Source of the DNA: Flavobacterium sp. CBA20B-1
GTDB taxonomy: Bacteria; Bacteroidota; Bacteroidia; Flavobacteriales; Flavobacteriaceae
Direction of reading: 5' to 3'
NCBI RefSeq assembly: GCF_028473145.1
Contig: NZ_CP092370.1
Coordinates: 1,860,001-1,924,000 of the forward strand
Length of the DNA stretch: 64,000 bases
This document shows, piece after piece, positions 8,837-17,495 of this stretch. The notes under the pieces were generated by a model. It searched no databases and was not told where the DNA came from. It worked only from the letters and a program-made list of their open reading frames with translations. Every line of letters begins with the position of its first letter. Within the stretch, counting starts at the first letter, position 1. A program made the position numbers and the translations under genes.

Positions 8837-9226
8837 TTATTGAAACTTTGTTCCTTTAAAATCGTTTTTATTTAAGTAAATAATAAAATTATTTATTTTT
8901 CCACTCAATTTTTCATATTCTGAAACCAAGAAATTGAACTTTTCATTATTGATATATTCATTATCATATAAACGATAAATTTGAGATCTTGTTTCTCCTG
9001 CCGAGCCTTTTGCTATGGAAAGGAACTGTCTAAACTCCATATTTCCATTTCGCTCAAACCCTTCTGCTATATTATCCATTACAGAACCAGATGCTGCTTT
9101 TATTTGTTCGTTGAACCTATAATGAGTTTTCAAATCTGTATGTTTAGCAATATTTATAATTTCTTTAGAAAGTTTTCTTGCTTCCTGCCAAATTTCTAAA
9201 TCTTCAAATCTTTTTATTGTTGCCAT
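8837..9226 (-). CDS. Four-helix-bundle protein (23S rRNA intervening-sequence protein family)
   Basis: 129 aa, all helical. ATIKRFEDLEIWQEARKLSK at the start, DKAASGSVMDNIAEGFER-like IKAASGSVMDNIAEGFERNG in the middle and FLSIAKGSAGETRSQIYRL are the hallmarks of the TIGR02436 family (S23 protein). It was first found in rRNA intervening sequences but is common as solitary genes. There is no rRNA here. It sits inside the SUF operon between sufB and sufC, in the same direction, with repeat-filled spacers on both sides, so it looks like an insertion that kept the operon readable. Its biochemical role is not established; the family forms pentamers and may bind nucleic acid. Confidence 0.9.
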   Translation of the reverse strand: MATIKRFEDLEIWQEARKLSKEIINIAKHTDLKTHYRFNEQIKAASGSVMDNIAEGFERNGNMEFRQFLSIAKGSAGETRSQIYRLYDNEYINNEKFNFLVSEYEKLSGKINNFIIYLNKNDFKGTKFQ

Positions 9227-9311
9227 TATTTTTAGTTAAAAGCTATTTCTGTTCAAGGTTTAAAGTTATTCATAATCTTGTAACATTGAACTTTAAACTT
9301 TAAACAAAAAA
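9227..9311 (-). repeat. SUF spacer repeat block (sufB to four-helix-bundle gene)
   Basis: The + strand has GGTTTAAAGTT at about 9257-9267 and the complementary AACTTTAAACTTTAAAC at about 9289-9305, enclosing some 20 nt. The transcript could form a hairpin here. Confidence 0.6.
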
Positions 9312-10760
9312 TTATCCCACCGATCCTTCTAACGAAATCTCTAATAGTTTTTTAGCTTCTACAGCAAATTCCATTGGCAGTTTGTCTAAAACTTCGCGTG
9401 AAAAACCGTTTACGATTAAGGCAATTGCTGTTTCGGTTGGAATTCCTCTTTGATTGCAATAAAAAATTTGATCTTCACCAATTTTACTAGTGGTAGCTTC
9501 GTGCTCTAACTTGGCTGTTGCATTTTTCGATTCGATATACGGAAAAGTATGTGCACCACATTCGTTCCCCATTAACAACGAATCGCATTGCGAAAAGTTA
9601 CGGGCATTTTCTGCACGCGAACCAATTTGCACCAATCCACGGTATGAATTCTGGGATTTTCCTGCCGAAATTCCTTTGGAAATAATGGTTGATTTGGTGT
9701 TTTTTCCTAAATGAATCATTTTGGTGCCGGTATCAGCCTGCTGGAAATTATTGGTTACGGCAATTGAATAAAACTCGCCCACCGAATTATCGCCTTTTAA
9801 GATGCATGAAGGATATTTCCATGTAACTGCCGATCCGGTTTCCACTTGCGTCCAAGAAATTTTCGCATTTTTCTCGGCCAATCCTCTTTTTGTTACAAAA
9901 TTGAACACACCGCCTTTACCTTCTTTATCGCCCGGAAACCAGTTTTGAACGGTTGAATATTTAATTTCGGCATCGTTCATGGCAATCAACTCTACAACAG
10001 CTGCGTGTAATTGATTTTCATCACGACTTGGAGCGGTACATCCTTCTAAATAAGAAACATACGAGCTTTCATCGGCAATTAACAACGTGCGTTCAAACTG
10101 TCCAGTTCCGGCTTGATTGATGCGGAAATAGGTGGATAATTCCATTGGACAGCGCACACCTTTTGGTATGTAACAGAACGATCCGTCTGAAAAAACAGCC
10201 GAATTTAATGCTGCATAAAAATTATCGCTTTTTGGCACAACCGTTCCAAGGTATTTTTTCACCAACTCTGGGTGCTCTTTTATGGCTTCGGAAATGGAAC
10301 AAAAAATAATTCCTTTTTCGTTCAAAGTTTCTTTAAAAGTAGTTGCCACTGAAACCGAATCAACCACAATGTCCATTGCAATGTTGTTCATTCGCTTTTG
10401 CTCTTCGATAGAAATTCCCAGCTTTTTGTACATAGCCAAAAGTTCCGGATCTACATCGTCTAGCGTTTTATTTGGATCTACTTTTTTTGGTGCCGAATAG
10501 TATGAAATTGCTTGAAAATCTGGTTTTCCGTAAGTTACATTTGCCCATTCGGGTTCGGTCATTTCTTGCCAAATTCTAAAAGCATCTAAACGCCACTCTG
10601 TCATCCATTCCGGCTCTTCTTTTTTCATAGAAATTGCCCGAATGATATCTTCATTTAGCCCCACAGGAAAAGTTTCAGATTCTAAATTGGTATAAAATCC
10701 GTATTCGTATTCCTTTGTTTCTAATTCTTTTTTTAATTCTTCTTCTGTGTATTTGCTCAT
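9312..10760 (-). CDS. sufB: Fe-S cluster assembly protein SufB
   Basis: 482 aa, standard length. SufB is the scaffold subunit on which the Fe-S cluster is assembled in complex with SufC and SufD. Characteristic segments are [19 protein letters not shown] near residue 50, [20 protein letters not shown] near 200, [20 protein letters not shown] near 240, and the C-terminal core [20 protein letters not shown] with [19 protein letters not shown]. The QCDSLL cysteine and the CGAHT histidine lie in the region tied to cluster assembly in E. coli SufB. It follows sufA by 89 nt of repeat-rich spacer. Confidence 0.97.
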   Translation of the reverse strand: MSKYTEEELKKELETKEYEYGFYTNLESETFPVGLNEDIIRAISMKKEEPEWMTEWRLDAFRIWQEMTEPEWANVTYGKPDFQAISYYSAPKKVDPNKTLDDVDPELLAMYKKLGISIEEQKRMNNIAMDIVVDSVSVATTFKETLNEKGIIFCSISEAIKEHPELVKKYLGTVVPKSDNFYAALNSAVFSDGSFCYIPKGVRCPMELSTYFRINQAGTGQFERTLLIADESSYVSYLEGCTAPSRDENQLHAAVVELIAMNDAEIKYSTVQNWFPGDKEGKGGVFNFVTKRGLAEKNAKISWTQVETGSAVTWKYPSCILKGDNSVGEFYSIAVTNNFQQADTGTKMIHLGKNTKSTIISKGISAGKSQNSYRGLVQIGSRAENARNFSQCDSLLMGNECGAHTFPYIESKNATAKLEHEATTSKIGEDQIFYCNQRGIPTETAIALIVNGFSREVLDKLPMEFAVEAKKLLEISLEGSVG

Positions 10761-10849
10761 AATAAGTTTTTAAATTGTAGTTTAAAGTTTAAGGTTTAAA
10801 GTTTTTGAACGTTAAACTTGAAACCTGAAACTAAAAAAACTATACATTT
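10761..10849 (-). repeat. SUF spacer repeat block (sufA-sufB)
   Basis: The + strand runs AGTTTAAAGTTTAAGGTTTA then AAGTTTTTGAACG, followed by GTTAAACTTGAAACCTGAAA. The GTTT-rich left half and AAAC-rich right half are complementary with seven-base phasing. The GAAACCTGAAAC piece is the complement of the GTTTCAGG units also seen at 63136-63153. Confidence 0.6.
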
Positions 10850-11179
10850 TTAAAGCGAAAAACTCTCTCCACAACCACATGTTCTGGCTGCATTTGGGTT
10901 GTTAAATACAAACCCTTTTCCGTTTAATCCACCTGAATATTCCAACGTGGTGCCAACTAAATACAGAAAGCTTTTTTTATCAACAGCGATTTTTACACCG
11001 TTATCTTCAAAAATTTTATCGTTTTCTAAAGCATTTTCATCAAACTTCAGTTCATATTCCAAACCTGAACAACCACCACTTTTCACTCCTACACGAATGA
11101 ACGCTGTTTCGGGGTTTAATCCATCATCTTCCATCAACATTTTAGCTCGTTTTGCAGCCGATTCTGACACTTTTATCAT
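10850..11179 (-). CDS. sufA: Iron-sulfur carrier SufA/HesB-type
   Basis: 109 aa A-type carrier that accepts a cluster from SufBCD and passes it to target proteins. The three family cysteines are visible: GGCSGLEYE (residue about 38) and RTCGCGESFSL at the C-terminus. The start MIKVSESAAKRAKMLMEDDG is typical. It is the first gene of the operon, 109 nt or more downstream of a -7 element and a palindrome. It could equally be called ErpA/IscA-like; position in the operon favours SufA. Confidence 0.92.
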   Translation of the reverse strand: MIKVSESAAKRAKMLMEDDGLNPETAFIRVGVKSGGCSGLEYELKFDENALENDKIFEDNGVKIAVDKKSFLYLVGTTLEYSGGLNGKGFVFNNPNAARTCGCGESFSL

Positions 11180-11208
11180 GACTTTCGGGTTTTAAATTTT
11201 ACTAATTG

Positions 11209-11242
11209 CAAAGATAGGCACAAAATATGATTTTTATCATAT
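11209..11242 (-). promoter_or_regulatory. Promoter -7 element and palindromic operator of the suf operon
   Basis: The minus strand has TATCTTTG (11216-11209), a perfect TAnnTTTG, 30 nt before the sufA ATG. Immediately upstream is the inverted repeat ATATGAT-TTTT-ATCATAT (11225-11242), perfect over 7 bp per arm, where a -33 element would be expected; no TTG is seen there. A regulator sensing iron or Fe-S status is a reasonable guess. The identity is unknown. Confidence 0.5.
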
Positions 11243-11288
11243 TAATAACAATATTATAACTTATACTGCTATAAATTGAATTGATACA

Positions 11289-11319
11289 AAAAACCACTTC
11301 ATAAATTGGAAGTGGTTTT
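11289..11319 (-). terminator. Terminator downstream of the M1 peptidase gene
   Basis: Stem AAAACCACTTC / GAAGTGGTTTT with an 8-nt loop; on the minus strand it ends in six T. It separates the peptidase gene from the suf promoter. Confidence 0.8.
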
Positions 11320-11340
11320 GGGGTTTACTATTTAGAATCG

Positions 11341-13230
11341 TTACATTTCTTTTGCGTTGTTTGCAAGATTTACATCTGCCATTAATTGCGATGGGTCAAT
11401 AACTACTGCTTTTATATTTTTTCCTTTGGTATCAAATTTAAAATCATAAGTTGGGTAAGCCCAATCCCAGCCTTTTAAAACTGTGCGAGGAATATTTGGG
11501 TAAGGGTTGTTTTTAGTCCAACGCATCAAGGTATTGGGAATGTAGAAACTTTCGGTGCTGTCGTCTTCATAAATCACTAAAAAATCAATAGGCATTGGCA
11601 TTCTGCCGATTCTTTCCAAAGTAACATTTGCTTGATTGTCTTTTACCTCAACGTTTTTAATGCCGTAATCTATGGTGTTCACGGTTTGGGTCCAATCTAC
11701 CAAATACCAATCTAATACAGCGCCCGAAACACGTTCTGCACTTCGTTTAAAATCGTTGGGGGTTGGGTGTGAAAAACGGTAATCATGATAAAAACGTTTT
11801 AAGGTTTCAAAGGTTTTATCCCAACCGATAACGTAAGCCAACTGAGTAATAAAAACCGAACCTTTGCTGTATGCCGATATGCCGTAATTCATATTGTCGT
11901 CGTACCGGTCTGCATGTGTTGATAATGGTTGTTCGCCATTCATCTTTACCATGTAAAAATAGTTGTTGTAAGCACTTTGAAACGGGTTTTCGTCTTCTTG
12001 GTTTTTCTTATCCATGATTTGGTTCACTGCAAAATCTGAAATAAACGAGGTAAAACCTTCATCCATCCATTCGTGTTTGCTTTCGTTGGTTGCCAGTAAA
12101 TGCTGAAACCACATGTGTGCCATTTCGTGTGCTGTAACTCCGATTAAACTCGGCAGACTGCGTTTTCCGGTAATCAAAGTACACATAGCATATTCCATAC
12201 CGCCGTCGCCACCTTGAATTACCGAGTATTGCTTGTACGGATATTCGCCAATATTTTTGTTGAAGAAATCTAATAATTTCACGGTTTCTGGTTGCAGTTT
12301 TTCCCAATTTTCTTTGATAGAAGCATCGTTTTTATAGAAGAAATGCAGTTCTACATTGTTTGGCCCCATCACTTTATCGTGGATAAAATCAGGATCGGCA
12401 CCCCAAGCAAAATCATGCACGTTTGGAGCGATAAAATGCCACGTTAGATTTTTTTCTTTTTTAGGGATTGATACTTTTACGCCTGCATCTTCGTAACCAT
12501 GACCAATTTCGTTTTTGTTTTGAAGGTAACCTGTGGCTCCAACCGTGTATTTTTTATCCAAGGTTAATTTCACATCAAAATTTCCCCAAACGCCGTGAAA
12601 CTCCCGCCCAATATAAGGATCGGCATGCCAACCTTCAAAATCGAATTCGGCCATTTTTGGGTACCACTGCGTCATGGAAAGTGCCACGCCTTCTTCTGAA
12701 TTTCGTCCGGCTCTGCGCACCATTACAGGCACTTGTCCGTTGAATTTCATGGTGAAAGTGGTTTTTGCTTTCGGCAATAAAGGTTTTGCCAATTCAACCT
12801 CTAGAATAGTTCCAACAACTTTTGTTTTTAAAAGTGTGCCGTCTTGTTTTAAATCGTTTACTCTTAAAAAACCAATTTCGTTGGGTTTTAATTCAGCTAT
12901 TTTACTTTGTTTTTTTTCGATACCATCTGGCCCTTTAAACGACTTTACCATTCGTTTATCGGGATCGGCAATAGAAGTTAAACGAGCGTCCATCTCGCTT
13001 CCCGGTTGAAAAGCATTGAAATATAAGTGGTAAAAAACCTTTTTTAAGGTATCGTTTGAATTGTTGGTATAGGCTAGTTCCTGAGTTCCCGAATATTGAA
13101 ATTTTTCAACATCCATGGTAACATCCATTTTATAATCAACGTGTTGCTGCCAGTAACCCGGATTTGGGTTTTTGTGCTGTGCGTATCCGGCAGTTGATAC
13201 AGCAATTAATAATAGTAAAAACTTTTTCAT
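11341..13230 (-). CDS. Secreted M1-family zinc metallopeptidase (aminopeptidase-like)
   Basis: 629 aa. A signal peptide, MKKFLLLLIAVSTAGYAQ, sends it to the periplasm or outside. An M1-type N-terminal beta-domain is followed by the catalytic region GGDGGMEYAMCTLIT (the GxMEN-equivalent exopeptidase motif, here GGMEY) and the zinc motif THEMAHMWFQ-type AHEMAHMWFQHLL with the third ligand E in KHEWMDEGFTSF 19 residues later, giving HExxH-x18-E. The C-terminus is beta-rich, with no T9SS domain. It should cleave N-terminal residues of peptides. The gene stands alone, with its own terminator and 93 nt between its start and the next gene's stop. Confidence 0.93.
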   Translation of the reverse strand: MKKFLLLLIAVSTAGYAQHKNPNPGYWQQHVDYKMDVTMDVEKFQYSGTQELAYTNNSNDTLKKVFYHLYFNAFQPGSEMDARLTSIADPDKRMVKSFKGPDGIEKKQSKIAELKPNEIGFLRVNDLKQDGTLLKTKVVGTILEVELAKPLLPKAKTTFTMKFNGQVPVMVRRAGRNSEEGVALSMTQWYPKMAEFDFEGWHADPYIGREFHGVWGNFDVKLTLDKKYTVGATGYLQNKNEIGHGYEDAGVKVSIPKKEKNLTWHFIAPNVHDFAWGADPDFIHDKVMGPNNVELHFFYKNDASIKENWEKLQPETVKLLDFFNKNIGEYPYKQYSVIQGGDGGMEYAMCTLITGKRSLPSLIGVTAHEMAHMWFQHLLATNESKHEWMDEGFTSFISDFAVNQIMDKKNQEDENPFQSAYNNYFYMVKMNGEQPLSTHADRYDDNMNYGISAYSKGSVFITQLAYVIGWDKTFETLKRFYHDYRFSHPTPNDFKRSAERVSGAVLDWYLVDWTQTVNTIDYGIKNVEVKDNQANVTLERIGRMPMPIDFLVIYEDDSTESFYIPNTLMRWTKNNPYPNIPRTVLKGWDWAYPTYDFKFDTKGKNIKAVVIDPSQLMADVNLANNAKEM

Positions 13231-13323
13231 ATTTTGGTTTTGAGTGTTTGTTGCAAATTAGTAATAGTTTTTTAGATTTCTACGGAATAGTAAATTTATA
13301 TTAATTTTCCATTTATAATTGTG

Positions 13324-14142
13324 TTATTTGTACTGACTTTCATATTTATTAGGCTTGGAATAATCATAATCTTCCCAGCCATACTGTCTATATTTATCCT
13401 TTATAAAATAATAATCTGGGTTTTCTTCGTCTATATAGTAAAAATCCTCACAAAAAGGCAAGTACGAATACAATCCTGCAACGTCAAGTGAAAAAATGCA
13501 ATTTAATCTTTGATTTGTTTTATTGTCAATATAATAACCTACAAAAGTTCTAATATATTCCCGAAACGACCCATCTTCCATCCAAAAATTTCCTACGCCT
13601 TTATCGTTGACATAAAAGCACACCGAACTTGTTCCTTTTATTTTGAATCCATGGTCGAATTTTTCTGATATAAAATCAAACTCATAAAGAAAAACCATAG
13701 CTTCCATAGTTTTGTCAGTAAAAACTTCTGGAAAATTGAAAGCTTCTACTAATTTTAAATATCCCGAAAGTGAATCAATTAAACTTCCTTTTTTCATCAA
13801 GATCTTCAAGTCATAATCATGATTATTCTTTTTAATCGCTGAATAAAAATGGAAATCAACTCTCTCAAAATTTTGTCCTAAAACACCTGTAAAAGTTGTG
13901 AAATATCTCGAAACTTCATCCTTTGAATTGTCATTAGATACTAAAATAGAACTTATGTCAATTGTTTTTAATTGAGTAGAATTTATATCAAGCTTCTTTA
14001 AATAAGTTTGATTTTCTATTTCTTTTATCCATAAAGAGCTAATGTCGAGTTCTATTTGCAAATCATTAATTTTCTCTTTATTAACTTGTCCGAAAGCACC
14101 AAAAAAACTAAAAGACAATATTATTGCAACAGTTACCTTCAT
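13324..14142 (-). CDS. Secreted protein of unknown function
   Basis: 272 aa. A short signal peptide, MKVTVAIILSFSFFGAFGQ, precedes a mixed alpha/beta chain without motifs I recognise. It is rich in aromatic and acidic residues toward the end (EDFYYIDEENPDYYFIKDKY). There is one cysteine pair region (LPFCEDFYY, RLNCIF) and no sorting domain, repeats or membrane segments. It lies between the M1 peptidase and the S8 protease, same strand, separated from the protease by a terminator, so it is probably its own transcription unit. I cannot assign a role. Confidence 0.7.
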   Translation of the reverse strand: MKVTVAIILSFSFFGAFGQVNKEKINDLQIELDISSLWIKEIENQTYLKKLDINSTQLKTIDISSILVSNDNSKDEVSRYFTTFTGVLGQNFERVDFHFYSAIKKNNHDYDLKILMKKGSLIDSLSGYLKLVEAFNFPEVFTDKTMEAMVFLYEFDFISEKFDHGFKIKGTSSVCFYVNDKGVGNFWMEDGSFREYIRTFVGYYIDNKTNQRLNCIFSLDVAGLYSYLPFCEDFYYIDEENPDYYFIKDKYRQYGWEDYDYSKPNKYESQYK

Positions 14143-14182
14143 TTTAAATTATTTTTAGGGATCATTCATTATTTAATAAAAA

Positions 14183-14206
14183 AGCTGTTCCCCAAAGAGA
14201 ACAGCT
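14183..14206 (-). terminator. Terminator of the S8 protease gene
   Basis: Stem AGCTGTTC / GAACAGCT, 8-nt loop; on the minus strand it is followed by six T. Confidence 0.8.
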
Positions 14207-14229
14207 AAATTACTAAATTAATTATAATT

Positions 14230-15864
14230 TTATTTTTTCCCTTTAGAAACTTTATCTGCCATGATTAAAGCATTGTAAAGGTTTACAAATTTACCTGAGG
14301 TAGAAATATCTTTAAAGTTGCGTTTATCTTCTGCATCGCCTGAAACAATAACTTCTTTGTTAACAGCAACACCAGAATCTTTCATGATTTGTTTTACTTG
14401 CGGTGCGGTTAAGCTTGGATAGTACGAGCGAATCATTGCTGCAACACCTGCGGCGTTTGGTGACGCCATTGATGTTCCTTGCAAATATTCGTATCCGGCA
14501 TGAGGAACGGTTGCATAAATTTTAACACCTGGTGCAAAAACATCTACGTCAATGTTTCCAAAGTTGGAGAAGTTTGCTACCATTTTTTCGCCGAATGATG
14601 GGTTTAAAGCACCTACTACCAAAAAGTTGTCTGCAACTTCGGTATTTGTTCCTTCAATACGGTCGTTTGGATAGCGCTTAATTTCTTCCCCTTCCGGGTT
14701 TAAATCCATTGCATCGTTTCCGGCTGCAACCACAATCAACACATCTTTTTTAGCGGCATATTTAATGGCATCCATCACCCATTGGCTGTTTTGTGCAAAA
14801 TATTTACCAAAACTTCCGTTGATTACTTTAGCACCGTTGTCTGCAGCATAGCGAATTGCCAATGCAACGTCTTTATCGTACTCATCGCCATCTGGCACTG
14901 CACGAACCGACATAATTTCTACGTTGTTTGATGCTACACCATCGCCACCAATATTGTTGTTTCGTGTTTGCGCAATAATACCCGCAACGTGGGTTCCGTG
15001 TTTTGCATGGTCGCGGTTGCCCATTACATCGTTATCACCGTATTTGGTATCGTTAATATCAAAAATATCATCTCCTGTTTTGCGTCCTCTGAAATCAACA
15101 TTTAAGTTGTATTTTAATTGTCCGTTTACGTAATCACCGTAATCTTTAATAAAATCAGCTGCCGATTTTCCGCGAGAAATTAACACATAACCAATGTTTT
15201 TTGCTTTTGCCACATCGGCAGGTGCATCTTTGCTTATGTTGTCTAAATCTTCTTTAGAATACTCGGTCTTTTTAAGGTATTTTGTAAGTTTTCCGTGCGC
15301 ATCTTCCATCATTTCAAGCTGTTTTCTCACAGGCTCTAACTCGGCAATTTTCTCATCTAATTCTTTCTTGGCACGTTTGTATTCTGCCGATCCGTCATCG
15401 CCTCTCGACACAATTCGGGTAAGCTCTAACTGCTCTTCGTTGGTAGCTCCTAATAAATTCCAACCGTGTATATCATCGATGTATCCGTTTTTGTCATCAT
15501 CGATACCGTTTCCTGCAATTTCTTTAGGATTTACCCACATTTGCGATTTTAAATCTGGATGATCTACTTCGATACCTGAATCAATCACCGCTACTAAAAC
15601 CTTTTTACCCGGTTTGTTTTTTATGATTTCTTGATAAGCACGATCTACCGACATTCCCGGAACCGTATCTTTTAAAATATCTAAATGACTCCAACGTTGC
15701 ATGGAAGCTTCTGGCAAAGCAGATTTTCTTGTAGGAAGTTGGTCTGCAGAAGTAATAGGTTTCAACGTGCTTAAATCTTGTAAATAAGATGTTTGCGCTG
15801 TTTTACAGCTTGTTAACGCTAATGCTACTAAAGCTGATAAATAAATAGATTTATTGATCTTCAT
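14230..15864 (-). CDS. S8 (subtilisin-like) serine protease, lipoprotein
   Basis: 544 aa from the ATG at 15864 (MKINKSIYLSALVALALTSC), chosen because it gives a clean lipoprotein signal with the lipobox cysteine at LTSC; a longer reading from 15915 adds 17 residues that spoil it. The catalytic triad is clear: Asp in VAVIDSGIEVDHPDLK, His in KHGTHVAGIIAQ, Ser in GTSMASPNAAGVAAM. Between Asp and His lies an unusual insertion of about 170 residues, charged and partly helical (EYKRAKKELDEKIAELEPVR), which may hold a regulatory or substrate-docking role. It is anchored in a membrane facing the periplasm or surface. Targets are unknown. Confidence 0.93.
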   Translation of the reverse strand: MKINKSIYLSALVALALTSCKTAQTSYLQDLSTLKPITSADQLPTRKSALPEASMQRWSHLDILKDTVPGMSVDRAYQEIIKNKPGKKVLVAVIDSGIEVDHPDLKSQMWVNPKEIAGNGIDDDKNGYIDDIHGWNLLGATNEEQLELTRIVSRGDDGSAEYKRAKKELDEKIAELEPVRKQLEMMEDAHGKLTKYLKKTEYSKEDLDNISKDAPADVAKAKNIGYVLISRGKSAADFIKDYGDYVNGQLKYNLNVDFRGRKTGDDIFDINDTKYGDNDVMGNRDHAKHGTHVAGIIAQTRNNNIGGDGVASNNVEIMSVRAVPDGDEYDKDVALAIRYAADNGAKVINGSFGKYFAQNSQWVMDAIKYAAKKDVLIVVAAGNDAMDLNPEGEEIKRYPNDRIEGTNTEVADNFLVVGALNPSFGEKMVANFSNFGNIDVDVFAPGVKIYATVPHAGYEYLQGTSMASPNAAGVAAMIRSYYPSLTAPQVKQIMKDSGVAVNKEVIVSGDAEDKRNFKDISTSGKFVNLYNALIMADKVSKGKK

Positions 15865-15931
15865 ATTTGATAAAACTTGTATTAATTTTAGAAGTTGGTA
15901 TGCAAACACATTCAAATGTTACAGTACGTTG

Positions 15932-16789
15932 TTATAAAATATCGTTAATTGCAAAAATTTGGTTCAGACGAACGCCTTTTTCGGTTTCTTGTACGGTGAT
16001 AATGGGATTGTGGGCATCGTGTTCCAGATATAAATAATAATTGTTTGCTGCGGCGAGTTTTAAAAACTGCTCTTTTTCGCCCAAAGTAAGCAATGGTCGG
16101 GTGTCGTATCCCATAACATACGGCAACGGAATATGTCCGGCAGTAGGCAGTAAATCGGCACAAAAAACAATGGTTTTGTCTTGGTATTTAATATGCGGAA
16201 TCATTTGTTTTTCGGTATGCCCATCTACAAACAATACACCGAAATTCAAATCGGCGTGCTGCTCCAAAGGGTTGTTTGATGTTTCAATAAATTTTAATTG
16301 ACCACTTTCGTGCAACGGCAAAATGTTTTCTGATAAAAAAGAGGCTTTTTCGCGCGGATTTGGTTTTGTGGCCCAATTCCAGTGGTTTTCGTTGCTCCAA
16401 TACGTGGCGTTTTTAAAAGTAGGCACATATCCCGTGCGTGTTTCATTCCACGAAACGGCACCACCGCAATGATCAAAATGCAAATGGGTTAAAAACACGT
16501 CGGTAATATCGTCTTTATGAAAACCTTTTTCTTGCAAAGATTTTTCTAAACTATAATCACCCCACATATTGTAAAAACCAAAAAATTTATCGGACTGTTT
16601 GTTGCCCATACCGGTATCAATCAAAATTAATCGGTTTCCATCTTCTATTAAAAGGCAACGGGCAGCCAGATCAATTTGGTTATTCGCATCGGCGGGGTTG
16701 GTTTTGTTCCAAAGCACTTTTGGCACCACGCCAAACATTGCCCCGCCGTCTAGTTTAAAATTTCCTGCTTCTATGGCATGAAGTTTCAT
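15932..16789 (-). CDS. Metallo-beta-lactamase-fold hydrolase
   Basis: 285 aa, cytoplasmic (no signal peptide). The metal-binding motif VFLTHLHFDHCGG (HxHxDH), the downstream GHTEKQMIP histidine, the aspartate in FCADLLPTAGH and the final LEHDAHNPI histidine give a complete dinuclear site. The overall layout (opening 'GNFKLDGGAMFG', 'LIDTGMGNK') matches the lactonase/AttM-like branch of the superfamily common in Bacteroidota. The substrate cannot be told. It is encoded 67 nt from the S8 protease start on the same strand. Confidence 0.88.
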   Translation of the reverse strand: MKLHAIEAGNFKLDGGAMFGVVPKVLWNKTNPADANNQIDLAARCLLIEDGNRLILIDTGMGNKQSDKFFGFYNMWGDYSLEKSLQEKGFHKDDITDVFLTHLHFDHCGGAVSWNETRTGYVPTFKNATYWSNENHWNWATKPNPREKASFLSENILPLHESGQLKFIETSNNPLEQHADLNFGVLFVDGHTEKQMIPHIKYQDKTIVFCADLLPTAGHIPLPYVMGYDTRPLLTLGEKEQFLKLAAANNYYLYLEHDAHNPIITVQETEKGVRLNQIFAINDIL

Positions 16790-16929
16790 AGTTGTTTTGT
16801 TTTTGTATGAATTAGTAAAAATAGGAATAATTTTTATTTTTAGGAACTAATTTTCCACAGATACACGAATGCTCTTTTTCATATAACATGATTTCCGTTT
16901 AAAAGTAAATCTGCAAATAGCTTTATTAA

Positions 16930-16962
16930 TTGTTTTAAAACCGATACAAAACAGTATTTTTG
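16930..16962 (+). promoter_or_regulatory. Promoter of rnpA
   Basis: TTG at 16930-16932, 22 nt, then TATTTTTG at 16955-16962: a full match to the Bacteroidota primary-sigma promoter TTG-N17-23-TAnnTTTG. The rnpA ATG follows 16 nt later. Confidence 0.65.
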
Positions 16963-16978
16963 CCCCATAAATTGTTTT

Positions 16979-17356
16979 ATGAACCACACCTATCCCAAAA
17001 CCGAAAAATTGAAACGGAAAAAGTATATCGATTTGCTTTTTTCGGAAGGACGCACGGTAACCAAATATCCGTTGCGCTTGGTGTATGTGCCTGTGAAAGA
17101 TTTAGAAGTGCCCTTACAAATGGGTGTTTCGGTTTCCAAAAGATATTTTAAAAAAGCGGTTGACCGCAATTATTTTAAACGAGTTCTACGTGAATGCTAC
17201 CGTTTAAACAAAGAATTGCTACTGAACGATTTAAAAGAACCTTATGTAATGATGTTCTTTTACCAAACCAAAGAACGCCTGCCCTACCAAGAAATTGAAA
17301 CAAAAACCCAACAGCTTTTTGAAAAGTTTGTTACCACCATACAAAAAACACCCTGA
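16979..17356 (+). CDS. rnpA: Ribonuclease P protein component
   Basis: 125 aa basic protein that supports the catalytic RNA of RNase P in trimming tRNA 5' ends. The family motif is clear in VSVSKRYFKKAVDRNYFKRV followed by LRECYRLNKELL ('K+A..RN..KR..RE'). The N-terminus KTEKLKRKKYIDLLFSEGRT is also typical. Its own promoter is seen just upstream; rpmH, its partner in many bacteria, is not adjacent, as is common in Bacteroidota. An out-of-frame ATG 19 nt upstream is not used. Confidence 0.95.
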   Translation: MNHTYPKTEKLKRKKYIDLLFSEGRTVTKYPLRLVYVPVKDLEVPLQMGVSVSKRYFKKAVDRNYFKRVLRECYRLNKELLLNDLKEPYVMMFFYQTKERLPYQEIETKTQQLFEKFVTTIQKTP

Positions 17357-17403
17357 TTGTTTTAATCAGAGCGTTTCTGTTAATCTTTGCAGGTTAACTG
17401 CTT

Positions 17404-17433
17404 CACAACAGTTGATTAGTACAAACTGCTGTG
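17404..17433. terminator. Hairpin downstream of rnpA
   Basis: CACAACAGTT / AACTGCTGTG with one mismatch and a 10-nt loop. No strong T run follows, so it may be a weak terminator or a dispersed palindrome. Confidence 0.35.
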
Positions 17434-17495
17434 GTTCACTCAAATTTATTTTACATTCTACAGCAATACAATCTACATTATACAGAAAAACAAAA

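Noticed and set aside
8837..9226. 23S rRNA intervening sequence
   Set aside because: The encoded protein belongs to the IVS family, but the flanks are sufB and sufC, with no rRNA sequence nearby.
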